Shown here: one piece after another, positions 27,711 through 35,577 of the stretch
Position numbering within the stretch: position 1 is the first letter of the stretch
Layout: each line of letters opens with the position of its first letter
Origin: an uncultured Aliivibrio sp.
GTDB taxonomy: Bacteria > Pseudomonadota > Gammaproteobacteria > Enterobacterales > Vibrionaceae
Length of the DNA stretch: 64,000 bases
Reading direction: 5' to 3'
NCBI RefSeq assembly: GCF_946479765.1
Contig: NZ_CAMLHO010000008.1
Coordinates: 1-64,000, forward strand
Made by a program: the position numbers and the translations under genes
The notes under the pieces: generated by a model
Told to the model about the DNA's origin: nothing
Database searches by the model: none
The model's input: the letters and a program-made list of their open reading frames with translations, nothing else

Positions 27711-27737
27711 AAAAAACGGTACTAATGAGTACCGTTT
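27711..27737 (-). terminator. rpiA terminator
   Basis: On the minus strand a 9-bp stem (AACGGTACT with AGTACCGTT) is followed by TTTTTT, about 60 bp after the rpiA stop. Confidence 0.85.
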
Positions 27738-27795
27738 GTAATCGAATGACATTTTTATCTCTCAATCTAAGAGATAAGAAAGAAAATTTGTTGTA

Positions 27796-28452
27796 TTAAT
27801 CGAATTTTTTTACGCCGTCAGGAGAACCAACTAACAGTACGTCTGCGCCACGATGTGCAAATAAACCGACAGTGACTACGCCAGCAAGGCTATTGATTTT
27901 ATCTTCTAATTCTTTAGCGTTAGTGATCTGCATATTGTGTACGTCTAAGATCATATTGCCATTATCTGTGACTGTGCCTTCACGGTACGCAGGGTCACCA
28001 CCAAGTTTAACTAACTCACGAGCAACGTAAGAGCGAGCCATTGGGATAACTTCTACAGGCAGAGGGAATTGACCTAGCACGTCGACTTGTTTCGTATTAT
28101 CAACAATACAAATGAATTTTTCAGAAATAGCAGCAACGATTTTTTCACGAGTAAGAGCAGCTCCGCCACCTTTAATCATCTCGTTTTTACCGTTGATTTC
28201 ATCTGCGCCATCAACATAAACATCAAGACTGAAAACATCATTACACTCGAAGACTGGAATGCCTAATTCTTTCAGCTTTTCAGTTGATGCTACAGAGCTT
28301 GATACTGCACCTTTAATTTCTTTTTTCATGGTCGCAAGTGCGTCGATGAAATGATTTACTGTTGATCCTGTACCTACACCAACAATGCTGCCAGCTTTTA
28401 CGTATTCTAACGCTGCCCAACCAGCTGCTTTTTTCATCTCGTCTTGAGTCAT
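27796..28452 (-). CDS. rpiA: Ribose-5-phosphate isomerase A
   Basis: RpiA interconverts ribose 5-phosphate and ribulose 5-phosphate in the pentose phosphate pathway. The 218-residue protein has the phosphate-binding [15 protein letters not shown] motif, the active-site [11 protein letters not shown] and the [16 protein letters not shown] motif. An AGGAGAATGTC site precedes the ATG. Confidence 0.97.
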   Translation of the reverse strand: MTQDEMKKAAGWAALEYVKAGSIVGVGTGSTVNHFIDALATMKKEIKGAVSSSVASTEKLKELGIPVFECNDVFSLDVYVDGADEINGKNEMIKGGGAALTREKIVAAISEKFICIVDNTKQVDVLGQFPLPVEVIPMARSYVARELVKLGGDPAYREGTVTDNGNMILDVHNMQITNAKELEDKINSLAGVVTVGLFAHRGADVLLVGSPDGVKKFD

Positions 28453-28627
28453 GACATTCTCCTAATGAAATAATAGAGTTCAAATAAAACGGCGTAATTA
28501 TAACGTACAGATATTTCTTCGTCAGAAAAAAGAAGTCAATAAACGAGAATAATCCCAATTAATGCAAACGTTTTCGTTTTTAGGTAATAACGGCGAAGAG
28601 TCTATTCATATTGTTGCTAAAAAAACG

Positions 28628-29209
28628 TTACCAATGCCATATTTTTTTTGGCGTAATTATACGAGGCAGAGGAACATCCCAAGATTCAATTGGAAGTTGG
28701 TCAACTTGCTGGCACGAATGAGAAATTCCGATAGGTATTGGGCCCGTTTGAGATTGGTGCCAATTAACCAAGGTGCGGTCGTAATATCCGCCACCCATAC
28801 CTAATCGATTACCTGTATGATCAAAAGCGACAAGAGGGGTAATAATAATATCAAGTGCATTAACGGGAACCACTTGAGTTTTATCTAACTTGGGTTCAGG
28901 GATTTGATATTTATTTAATAGAAGCGTGGTCGTAGGATGGTACTGAAGAAAAAGTAAATGTCCCTTACTAAAAGGATGAATAACAGGTAAAGAGACAGAT
29001 TTACCTTGTTGCCAAAGCCACTCAATTAGTAATGAAGTATCTATTTCACCATCAACAGAAAGGTAGATTGCGATGGATTGTGCTTTTTGAATATAAGGGT
29101 CATTCGCGCACTGTAAGACAAGGTCTTTGGCGGCTTGTGTTTGTTCGTGAGGGGATAACGCGTTGCGATCTAGGCGAATTGATTGTCGAATCTGTCGACG
29201 AGATGTCAT
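28628..29209 (-). CDS. ygfA: 5-formyltetrahydrofolate cyclo-ligase family protein
   Basis: The enzyme converts 5-formyltetrahydrofolate to 5,10-methenyltetrahydrofolate with ATP. Starting at ATG 29209 (MTSRRQIRQ) the protein has 193 residues, and contains the family motif GNRLGMGGGYYDRTL near the C-terminus. An upstream in-frame start at 29260 lies inside 6S RNA and is rejected. The gene follows 6S RNA by a few bases, the arrangement found in E. coli, where both are cotranscribed. Confidence 0.9.
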   Translation of the reverse strand: MTSRRQIRQSIRLDRNALSPHEQTQAAKDLVLQCANDPYIQKAQSIAIYLSVDGEIDTSLLIEWLWQQGKSVSLPVIHPFSKGHLLFLQYHPTTTLLLNKYQIPEPKLDKTQVVPVNALDIIITPLVAFDHTGNRLGMGGGYYDRTLVNWHQSQTGPIPIGISHSCQQVDQLPIESWDVPLPRIITPKKIWHW

Positions 29210-29212
29210 GGA

Positions 29213-29393
29213 ATACCCCAAAGTGCCGTAGTGGTCGTAGCCCTTGAACCCTCGGTTCAAGGCGGATCAGCAAAATTTACCGTAGGCTTCTCAGTACGAG
29301 CCGAGCTTGCTCAATAGTAAATAAATACTAACCCTAATTTGTGCTTATCGGCTCAGGGACATAGATCCGCCTACAAACACTCCAGGGTAAAAT
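29213..29393 (-). ncRNA. ssrS: 6S RNA
   Basis: Read on the minus strand, the region has the conserved blocks of 6S RNA: CCCTGAGCCGATA near the 5' end, GAGCAAGCTCGG and TGAGAAGCCT around the central bubble, and CCTTGAACC...GGTTCAAGGG toward the 3' end. The ends (TACCCTGGAGTG and CACTTTGGGGTA) can pair to close the long hairpin. 6S RNA binds sigma-70 RNA polymerase and mimics an open promoter in stationary phase. The position between zapA and ygfA matches E. coli. End points are estimated to within a few bases. Confidence 0.92.
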
Positions 29394-29423
29394 TGATTCT
29401 TTTGCTATCCTTAGCGACAGTTC

Positions 29424-29750
29424 CTATTCTGCCGTACTTTCTTCTGTTTGGCTAGGCTTTACGGTAGAAATTGCCGCTTCTAATGCGCTAGCAAGCAGTC
29501 CCATTCGATCATAAACAGCAGAAGAGTGATTACTTGCTTCTTTTTTCGCCATGTGTAGTTCGTAGCAGATATTTAACGATGTAATTGTTAATAATTGCTC
29601 AGTATTGGTTACCTTAGTTCGTTCAGATAATTCATTTACTCGATTATCTAAATCTTTTGCAGCTTCTTTCAAGGCTGCTTCTTGACCAGCAGGGCAGTTA
29701 ACCTTGATGGCTCGTCCTAAGATTTGAACTTGCACGGCTTGGCTTGACAT
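29424..29750 (-). CDS. zapA: Cell division protein ZapA
   Basis: ZapA binds and bundles FtsZ at the division ring. With the start at 29750 (MSSQAVQVQILGR) the protein has 108 residues, against 109 in E. coli, and carries the family core KVNCPAGQEAALKEAA and RTKVTNTEQLLTITSLNICYEL with a C-terminal coiled coil. Alternative in-frame starts lie at 29765 and 29786; ribosome binding sites are weak for all. It diverges from ygfB and sits upstream of 6S RNA, as in E. coli. Confidence 0.9.
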   Translation of the reverse strand: MSSQAVQVQILGRAIKVNCPAGQEAALKEAAKDLDNRVNELSERTKVTNTEQLLTITSLNICYELHMAKKEASNHSSAVYDRMGLLASALEAAISTVKPSQTEESTAE

Positions 29751-30001
29751 CAATACATTACTCATCGTTAAACTAGAAGAATACACCGATAAAAAAACAG
29801 ATCAGTGATAAGTGAATGAAACTATAAGAAATGCGCTAATAAGATTCAAGTATTTCCCTTCTCTTTGTTGATGGTGGTTAACTATATTCTTAATAAAACA
29901 ACAATATGATGAAAAGATACTCAATTGAGAGAGATAGTGAGTTTTCTGGTTATCCTCAAAGTGGTAGCATGTCATCATTATCAATAAATATAGAGATCCC
30001 C

Positions 30002-30571
30002 ATGATCGTAATTAAAATGCCAACCTTTCTGACGGTAGAGTCAGCCTTAAAAGACAGTAGACTCGCTGTGACGCCATCTGAATTGCATGGTTTACTTGTG
30101 GGAATGATAAGTGGCGGATTACCACTAGATAATAAAACGTGGAAACCACTTATGTTTGATTACACCAATGATGGTATGGGGTGGCCAGACAATGCGCTGA
30201 AAATAGGCAGTGAGATTTTTCAGTGTACCGTTGAGGAGTTAAGTACGGATAGCTTTGCGCTAGAGGTGCTCATCCCAGATGAAACAGAAACATTAATGAA
30301 TCGAGCTGATGGATTAAGTGAGTGGGTTAACCACTTTATTTCAGGGCTAGGGTTAGTTGAATTAAAATTAGATCAAGCGTCTGAGTCTTTGAAAGAAGCA
30401 TTGCTAGATTTAGAAGAAATTGCTCGTTTAGGTATTGATGAAGACGATGAATTAGAAGAGCAAGCAAATTTATTTGAGCAAGTGATTGAACATGTTCGTA
30501 TTTGTGTACTGACGATTCATGCTGAATTAGGTCAAAAAGTGCATAACGACGCGTCTAAAGCAGTGCATTAA
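30002..30571 (+). CDS. ygfB: YgfB (UPF0149) family protein
   Basis: The 189-residue, mostly helical acidic protein matches E. coli YgfB, with SELHGLLVGMISGGLP near the N-terminus and NRADGLSEWVNHFISGLGL and EIARLGIDEDDELEEQ later. Its biochemical role is not settled. The start at 30002 fits the usual family N-terminus; the open frame continues upstream to 29906 without support. It is 12 bases from ubiH; the pepP gene that lies between them in E. coli is absent here. Confidence 0.85.
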   Translation: MIVIKMPTFLTVESALKDSRLAVTPSELHGLLVGMISGGLPLDNKTWKPLMFDYTNDGMGWPDNALKIGSEIFQCTVEELSTDSFALEVLIPDETETLMNRADGLSEWVNHFISGLGLVELKLDQASESLKEALLDLEEIARLGIDEDDELEEQANLFEQVIEHVRICVLTIHAELGQKVHNDASKAVH

Positions 30572-30583
30572 TTTAGGTAACAT

Positions 30584-31771
30584 ATGACACATTATGATGT
30601 AGTGATCGTGGGTGGTGCCATGTCTGGGGCGACCTTAGCACTGGCGCTAGAAGAAATGAATCAAGGCACTTTATCTATTGCTGTAATAGAGGCAATGGAG
30701 CCGGATTTGGAGCAGCATCCAGGTTATGATTCTAGAAGTATTGCGCTATCAAATGGGACATCCCAATTATTACAAGACATTGATCTTTGGTCTGATATTG
30801 AATCATTTTCAACGTCTATTAATCATATTCATGTGTCAGACCGACATCATATGGGGTTAACTGAATTAACCTCTAAAGAACTCAATGTTGATGCGTTAGG
30901 TTATGTCGTTGAGTTGGCTGATGTTGGTCACTTTTATTATAAAAAATTAGTGAACTCTCACCATATTGACCTTCTTTGTCCTGCATCTATTGTTGATATT
31001 AAGCGTGAGCTTTCGTTATCAATAGTAACGTTATCGACAGGAAGCGTGATTTCAACGTCTCTTATTGTTGCTGCTGATGGCGCTGAATCAAAGACTTGTA
31101 AGTGTATGAATATTGAAAGTGAGAATGATGACTTTCAACAAGTGGCCATTATTGCCAATGTAACCACGGCTATTCATCCCCAAGGTAAAGCGTTTGAACG
31201 TTTTACCGATAATGGTCCATTGGCTTTGCTTCCTATGTCAAAAGGGAGAAGTTCCTTGGTATGGTGCGTTAGTCCTGAAGAGTCACAACAGATACTAGCC
31301 TATAATGATGAGGCTTTTTTAGATCATCTACAGCACGCTTTTGGTTGGCGTTTAGGTCAATTCATTAAAACAGGGAAACGGGCGCATTATCCATTATGGT
31401 TGCGTCGTCAAAAACAGCACATATCACACCGTTTTGTTGCCATTGGTAATGCCGCTCAAACTCTTCACCCGATTGCAGGCCAAGGGTTTAACCTTGGTAT
31501 TAGAGATGTATTCTCATTAGCTGATGGCATAACCCAAGCAAATCAATTAAATCGTGATATCGGTGAATATTGTGTACTTTCTGATTATCAGAAACGACGC
31601 CAGACAGACCAACAAAAAACAATCAAAATGACGGCAGGATTAGTCTCTATTTTTGCAAACAGTGCGTTTCCAATGGTGATTGGACGAAATATAAGTTTGT
31701 GTGCTGTTGATACTTTCCGTTCTTTTTTAAAGCCCCTGACATTACGAGCAATGGGCAGAGTGAATAGATAA
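30584..31771 (+). CDS. ubiH: 2-octaprenyl-6-methoxyphenol hydroxylase
   Basis: UbiH is an FAD monooxygenase of ubiquinone synthesis. The 395-residue protein has the FAD-binding VVIVGGAMSGATLAL motif, the IEAMEPDLEQHPGYDSRSIALS stretch shared with E. coli UbiH in shorter blocks, the central VAADGAES motif and the GNAAQTLHPIAGQGFNLGIRD motif. It lies two bases from ubiI, and ygfB is just upstream, so the three are likely one operon. Confidence 0.94.
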   Translation: MTHYDVVIVGGAMSGATLALALEEMNQGTLSIAVIEAMEPDLEQHPGYDSRSIALSNGTSQLLQDIDLWSDIESFSTSINHIHVSDRHHMGLTELTSKELNVDALGYVVELADVGHFYYKKLVNSHHIDLLCPASIVDIKRELSLSIVTLSTGSVISTSLIVAADGAESKTCKCMNIESENDDFQQVAIIANVTTAIHPQGKAFERFTDNGPLALLPMSKGRSSLVWCVSPEESQQILAYNDEAFLDHLQHAFGWRLGQFIKTGKRAHYPLWLRRQKQHISHRFVAIGNAAQTLHPIAGQGFNLGIRDVFSLADGITQANQLNRDIGEYCVLSDYQKRRQTDQQKTIKMTAGLVSIFANSAFPMVIGRNISLCAVDTFRSFLKPLTLRAMGRVNR

Positions 31772-31773
31772 TT

Positions 31774-32991
31774 ATGATGCAAAGTGTAGATATTGCGATT
31801 ATTGGTGGTGGCATGGTTGGTTTAACTGTTGCTGCAGCATTAGAAAATAGCGGATTAAGAATCGCGGTTATTGAGAACCAACTGCCTGATAGTGAATTGT
31901 CTGATTTACCTGATGTGCGAGTGTCAGCCATTAGCCGAGCAAGTGAAAACATCTTAGATCACGTTGGAGCATGGCAAGGGATACTGTCCCGTAGAGCAGC
32001 GCCGTATACGTCAATGAAAGTGTGGGAACAAGATAGCTTTGCTCATATTGATTTTGAAGCAGAACAAATAGCACAGCGCAATCTAGGCCATATTGTTGAA
32101 AACCGAGTTATTCAGTTATCTCTACTTGATAAAGTATCTAAGCAAGAGAATGTAACGTTATTGGCACCAGAGCGATGCAGTAATATCATGTTTGGTGAAA
32201 GTGAAGCATGGCTAAATTTAGAATCAGGAAAAGCAATTACAGCCAAATTGGTTGTTGGTGCTGATGGTGCTAACTCTTGGTTGCGTAATCAATTAGACAT
32301 TCCATTAACGCATTGGGATTATGGGCATAGCGCATTAGTTGCTAACATTCGAACCGTAGATAATCATAATGAGACGGCTCGTCAAGTCTTTAGGCCTGAA
32401 GGTCCCTTAGCGTTTCTTCCTTTAGGGGAAAGTAACTTGAGTTCAATTGTTTGGTCGTTGGATCCTCTTCAAGCTGAAAATTTAGCATCAATGACTGAAG
32501 ACGAGTTCAATAAGCAGCTAACGGTCGCTTTTGATAATCAACTAGGTTTGTGTCAAGTGGAAGGTAAGCGTCAAGCGTTTCCTTTAAAAATGCGTTATGC
32601 CAAAGACTTTGTTAAAGAGCGCGTTGTATTGGTTGGAGATGCGGCTCATACGATTCATCCTCTAGCAGGGCAAGGAGTGAATTTAGGCCTGGCAGATGCT
32701 GCAGCATTAGCTGAAACGATTATAGATCTACATCAAGAGGGCAAAGACATTGGCTTAAAAACCAATTTACGCCCTTTTGAGCGCTGGAGAAAAGCAGAAG
32801 CGGCTCAAATGATTGCTTCAATGCAGGGCTTTAAAGAGCTATTTTCTGGAACTAACCCGATTAAAAAGCTAGTCAGAGGGATTGGTATGTCTTTGACTAA
32901 TGAGCTAACACCGATGAAAGACGAGTGCTTAAAACGAGCATTAGGCTTGTCTGGTCGGTTACCAAATATGGCGAAGAAAGAGTCTATCTAG
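31774..32991 (+). CDS. ubiI: 2-polyprenylphenol 6-hydroxylase UbiI
   Basis: UbiI (VisC) performs the C5 hydroxylation of ubiquinone synthesis. The 405-residue protein has IAIIGGGMVGLTVAAAL, VVGADGANSWLR and GDAAHTIHPLAGQGVNLGLAD. Two ATG codons stand in tandem; the second, at 31777, matches the E. coli start. UbiI and UbiH are paralogues placed back to back. A strong GAAA-loop terminator follows. Confidence 0.94.
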   Translation: MMQSVDIAIIGGGMVGLTVAAALENSGLRIAVIENQLPDSELSDLPDVRVSAISRASENILDHVGAWQGILSRRAAPYTSMKVWEQDSFAHIDFEAEQIAQRNLGHIVENRVIQLSLLDKVSKQENVTLLAPERCSNIMFGESEAWLNLESGKAITAKLVVGADGANSWLRNQLDIPLTHWDYGHSALVANIRTVDNHNETARQVFRPEGPLAFLPLGESNLSSIVWSLDPLQAENLASMTEDEFNKQLTVAFDNQLGLCQVEGKRQAFPLKMRYAKDFVKERVVLVGDAAHTIHPLAGQGVNLGLADAAALAETIIDLHQEGKDIGLKTNLRPFERWRKAEAAQMIASMQGFKELFSGTNPIKKLVRGIGMSLTNELTPMKDECLKRALGLSGRLPNMAKKESI

Positions 32992-33005
32992 GGTGAATTA
33001 AATAG

Positions 33006-33031
33006 AAAAGGTAGCGAAAGCTACCTTTTTT
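33006..33031. terminator. ubiI terminator
   Basis: A perfect 10-bp stem (AAAAGGTAGC with GCTACCTTTT) is closed by a GAAA tetraloop and ends in a T run. On the minus strand it also follows the ytfK-like gene. Confidence 0.92.
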
Positions 33032-33057
33032 GTATCGATTTTACATATTACTCAGGT

Positions 33058-33261
33058 TTAATAGGACAGTCGTAAGCGAGCCACTTCCAAGTTAACCTCT
33101 CTTATCATTCTATACTGTTCACGTTCAGCTTGAGAAGGAACCATTAACTTTCCTTCTTCAAATCTAAACTCACCAATACCATGAATATGAATCTTCCCGT
33201 TAAACAGTCGACTAATATGTTTAGCAATCATACCAGGGGCATAGTGCTTAAAAAATCGCAT
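33058..33261 (-). CDS. ytfK: YtfK-like protein (DUF1107)
   Basis: The 67-residue basic protein is collinear with E. coli YtfK: an N-terminal MRFFKHYAPGMIAKHI, a middle LFNGKIHIHGIGEFRFEEGKLMVP, and a C-terminal REVNLEVARLRL. E. coli YtfK binds SpoT and promotes ppGpp build-up during phosphate or fatty-acid starvation. Whether that role holds here is inference. ATG 33261 is chosen over a GTG one codon upstream. It has its own promoter region and shares the ubiI terminator. Confidence 0.8.
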   Translation of the reverse strand: MRFFKHYAPGMIAKHISRLFNGKIHIHGIGEFRFEEGKLMVPSQAEREQYRMIREVNLEVARLRLSY

Positions 33262-33520
33262 CACATTATCCTTTAGTGATTAATACTACAAAAGTGTTTC
33301 CTTTATAGTTATCGTGCTGCACTTTGAATCGTAATCAGCACGATAGCTATCTACTTTGATAAGAATTATAAAACATAAAATGTGATAGTAGTGTGACAAT
33401 AATGGGATAGAGTGATCAATGTGCTATTTTTAGTGTTTTTATCTTCTTCAATTTGATATCTATTTGAAATTTACCTAGTAAAAAAGAATAGATAATGACT
33501 GGTATCGAATGCTTTGGGAT

Positions 33521-33547
33521 AAAAAAAAGCCCGAAATAAATTCGGGC
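33521..33547 (-). terminator. Terminator downstream of ygfZ
   Basis: On the minus strand the 7-bp stem GCCCGAA/TTCGGGC with a five-base loop runs straight into eight Ts. It ends the candidate small RNA or the ygfZ transcript. Confidence 0.85.
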
Positions 33548-33645
33548 AAACAGTCACAGATGCATTTCCAATATATATAGGTACATTGGAATAAATTGTT
33601 TGGAGTTAAACAATTTATGCGTTCTTTTGTAACAAAAGAACACAG
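33521..33645 (-). ncRNA. Candidate small RNA or structured ygfZ 3' end
   Basis: Read on the minus strand, three hairpins follow each other: GTTCTTTTG/CAAAAGAAC (9 bp), TAAATTGTTT/AAACAATTTA (10 bp) and TTCCAAT/ATTGGAA (7 bp). They are followed by a GC-rich stem GCCCGAA/TTCGGGC and eight Ts, a clear intrinsic terminator. The ygfZ stop is 165 bp upstream, so this may be an independent small RNA or a long processed 3' end. It matches no RNA family I know. Confidence 0.45.
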
Positions 33646-33809
33646 TAACGATAGCTAAATAACAATTAAATTGCTACTTATTCATAAATATTAAATAACA
33701 ATTCACGTGTAATTCTTCCATTGTGCGCATAAGGTCAAGATTAAAAATGCAATGATGTAAATTAATCCCATTTTCGACACAATAAAATGAACATCTGTCT
33801 ATGTATATT

Positions 33810-34766
33810 TTATTCGTCATCTAGTGAATAAGGCTGTGACATTTTTCCCCAGGTAGAATCTTGAAGTCTAAATTTCGTGTCTTCATCCAGGTCATTAGGG
33901 AGAATCGCTAATGCTAAAGTGTGGCCATCTTCATAACGGAAAGAAGAAACAATAACACCACCTTTACGCCAGTTGTCGCCGACACTGCGTTCTATAGCAT
34001 CACCCGCCGCAGGTACTTGCACTGATTGACCAGATACGAGATACATTGCACGCTTATTTATGCCTCGATATTTCGCTCTTGCTACCGTTTCTTGACCTGT
34101 ATAACAGCCTTTCTTAAAGCTAATGCCATCAATAGCTTGTAGATTCATTGCTTGAGGAATGTGCTCATTAATTAACGCGTTATCAAGTTGAGGGAAACCG
34201 TGTTGAATATTATATAAATCCCACAGTGATTCATCACATAAAGTCACTTGAGTTAAAGAGTTAACCAGAGCGTCTTTATGCTCAGGAGTCGTTACCAGTA
34301 ACCATTGCGATTGGCTAATTTTTGCAAAGGTACCAAACTCAGAATTTCTGACATTATCTTGAGAATCGGTATTGGTATCGATCCATGTTTGAGCGTCTTC
34401 ACCAGTAAAACCAAGCAATACGTCATCGCTAATAGCGATTTCAACTTTAGAGAATACAGCGTATTTTTTAATTTCAGTTAATTCGTTTTCTACGGCACTT
34501 TTACGTTGGAATAGCGCATAACCTTCATTGTGATTAAATAGTTGGAAAACACTCCATAGCTTGCCTTTTGCGTCACAATGACCACCAAAGGTGATTTCAT
34601 TTTTAGTTAAAGCGACCACATCACAAGTAACTTGGCCATGTAAGTAGGATTTTTTATCGTTACCTACCATGGTAATTAATGCCCAATTATCCAATTCAGA
34701 AATTGCAAAACTTGGTAAGGTATCGTCTTTTTTTAGTGATAATGTAGGAAAAATAGTACTCATCAT
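33810..34766 (-). CDS. ygfZ: tRNA-modifying/iron-sulfur maintenance protein YgfZ
   Basis: YgfZ is a folate-binding protein related to GcvT that supports iron-sulfur enzymes such as MiaB. The 318-residue protein has the signature [17 protein letters not shown] with its essential cysteine, and [15 protein letters not shown] in the N-terminal half. Two ATG codons are in tandem (34766 and 34763). It diverges from sdhE, as in E. coli. A 165-bp gap separates its stop from the candidate small RNA. Confidence 0.94.
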   Translation of the reverse strand: MMSTIFPTLSLKKDDTLPSFAISELDNWALITMVGNDKKSYLHGQVTCDVVALTKNEITFGGHCDAKGKLWSVFQLFNHNEGYALFQRKSAVENELTEIKKYAVFSKVEIAISDDVLLGFTGEDAQTWIDTNTDSQDNVRNSEFGTFAKISQSQWLLVTTPEHKDALVNSLTQVTLCDESLWDLYNIQHGFPQLDNALINEHIPQAMNLQAIDGISFKKGCYTGQETVARAKYRGINKRAMYLVSGQSVQVPAAGDAIERSVGDNWRKGGVIVSSFRYEDGHTLALAILPNDLDEDTKFRLQDSTWGKMSQPYSLDDE

Positions 34767-34945
34767 GACATTCTTATTCAGTTAGATTATTTCTTTATAG
34801 TAAATGCCTAGATTTTAAATGTCAGCAAAAAGAAACAAGTAGTTTTATGTCTCATCTTCTTCATCTTGTGACTTTAGATCATGGTTGTCATAGAAATAGA
34901 CTGATAGACTCCAGTTAGTTATTTCTATTTAAGCTAGAGGACCGT

Positions 34946-35206
34946 ATGTACAGTGTTGAAGAAAAAGCACGAGTAAAGTGGGCTTGCCGTCGTGGGATGC
35001 TAGAATTAGATGTGGTCGTAATGCCATTTTTTGACGAATGTTTTGAAGAGCTAACAGAAGCTGAGCAACAGAATTTTGTGTCATTACTAGAATGTGATGA
35101 TCCAGATTTATTCACGTGGATCATGGGGCATGGGCGTAGTGATAATCTTGGGCATGCCGCTATAATAGATAAGATCGTTGAGCATAACCTCAGTAAACTC
35201 CGTTAA
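34946..35206 (+). CDS. sdhE: FAD assembly factor SdhE
   Basis: SdhE helps attach FAD covalently to succinate dehydrogenase and fumarate reductase. The 86-residue helical protein has the RGMLELD (RGxxE) motif that contacts the flavoprotein, and the conserved LLECDDPDLFTWIMGH. A GAGG site precedes the ATG. It overlaps the proposed start of ygfX. Confidence 0.95.
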   Translation: MYSVEEKARVKWACRRGMLELDVVVMPFFDECFEELTEAEQQNFVSLLECDDPDLFTWIMGHGRSDNLGHAAIIDKIVEHNLSKLR

Positions 35207-35567
35207 GGTAACGCTTCATTTTTCATATATCGCCTATCTTACTCTATATAGTAGTTACTTCTACTTAGGATGGGCGGTAATGATAATGGGCATAGTGCCA
35301 TTTCCGCTTATTCCTCTTCTTTTTTATTTAATTCATAAACATATTACGTCGATTTATTATCAGCTATTAGAGTTACAAGGTGATTATACCTTTGTCGCGA
35401 AAACATCTGATGATCATCGCGATTGGGTTGTTACGCGTGTATTCTGGGTAAGTAAAAGCGTGAGCATCATTTATGCTAATAATGACTATACAGAGCAGTA
35501 TTTTTATTTATTTAAAGATGCGATGAGTGAAGAGGAACAGCACCAATTAGCGGTGCTGTTCAGATAA
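35178..35567 (+). CDS. ygfX: YgfX-like membrane protein
   Basis: The gene follows sdhE as ygfX does in E. coli. The product has two closely spaced N-terminal hydrophobic segments and a soluble C-terminal domain with VTRVFWVSKSVSII and a YLFKDAMSEEEQHQL tail, the layout of YgfX. In E. coli YgfX has been described as a toxin that inhibits cell division proteins, which is disputed. The frame lacks an ATG before residue 35; a TTG at 35178, inside sdhE, is used here with low certainty. A perfect 10-bp hairpin covers the last codons. Confidence 0.6.
   Translation: MSITSVNSVKVTLHFSYIAYLTLYSSYFYLGWAVMIMGIVPFPLIPLLFYLIHKHITSIYYQLLELQGDYTFVAKTSDDHRDWVVTRVFWVSKSVSIIYANNDYTEQYFYLFKDAMSEEEQHQLAVLFR
35535..35561. 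other. Perfect 10-bp hairpin at the ygfX/nadB junction
   Basis: GAACAGCACC and GGTGCTGTTC pair across a seven-base loop at the 3' end of ygfX, 17 bp before the convergent nadB stop. There is no T run on either strand, so it is not a typical terminator, but it could protect 3' ends or block converging polymerases. Confidence 0.6.
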
Positions 35568-35577
35568 GATCAATAAA

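Larger units (their letters stand above)
33262..33809. other. Non-coding region between ytfK-like gene and ygfZ
   Basis: This 548-bp AT-rich interval lies between two minus-strand genes. It holds the promoter of the ytfK-like gene at its left and a cluster of three hairpins plus a minus-strand terminator (33521-33645) in its centre. The 165 bp nearest ygfZ show nothing I recognise. No open frame of note is present. Confidence 0.55.

Noticed and set aside
29210..29260. N-terminal extension of ygfA
   Set aside because: The extension would be translated from 6S RNA sequence; ATG 29209 gives the normal family length.
29802..29984. 60-residue minus-strand open frame between zapA and ygfB
   Set aside because: It has no ribosome binding site, low complexity and overlaps the ygfB upstream region; it looks like chance.
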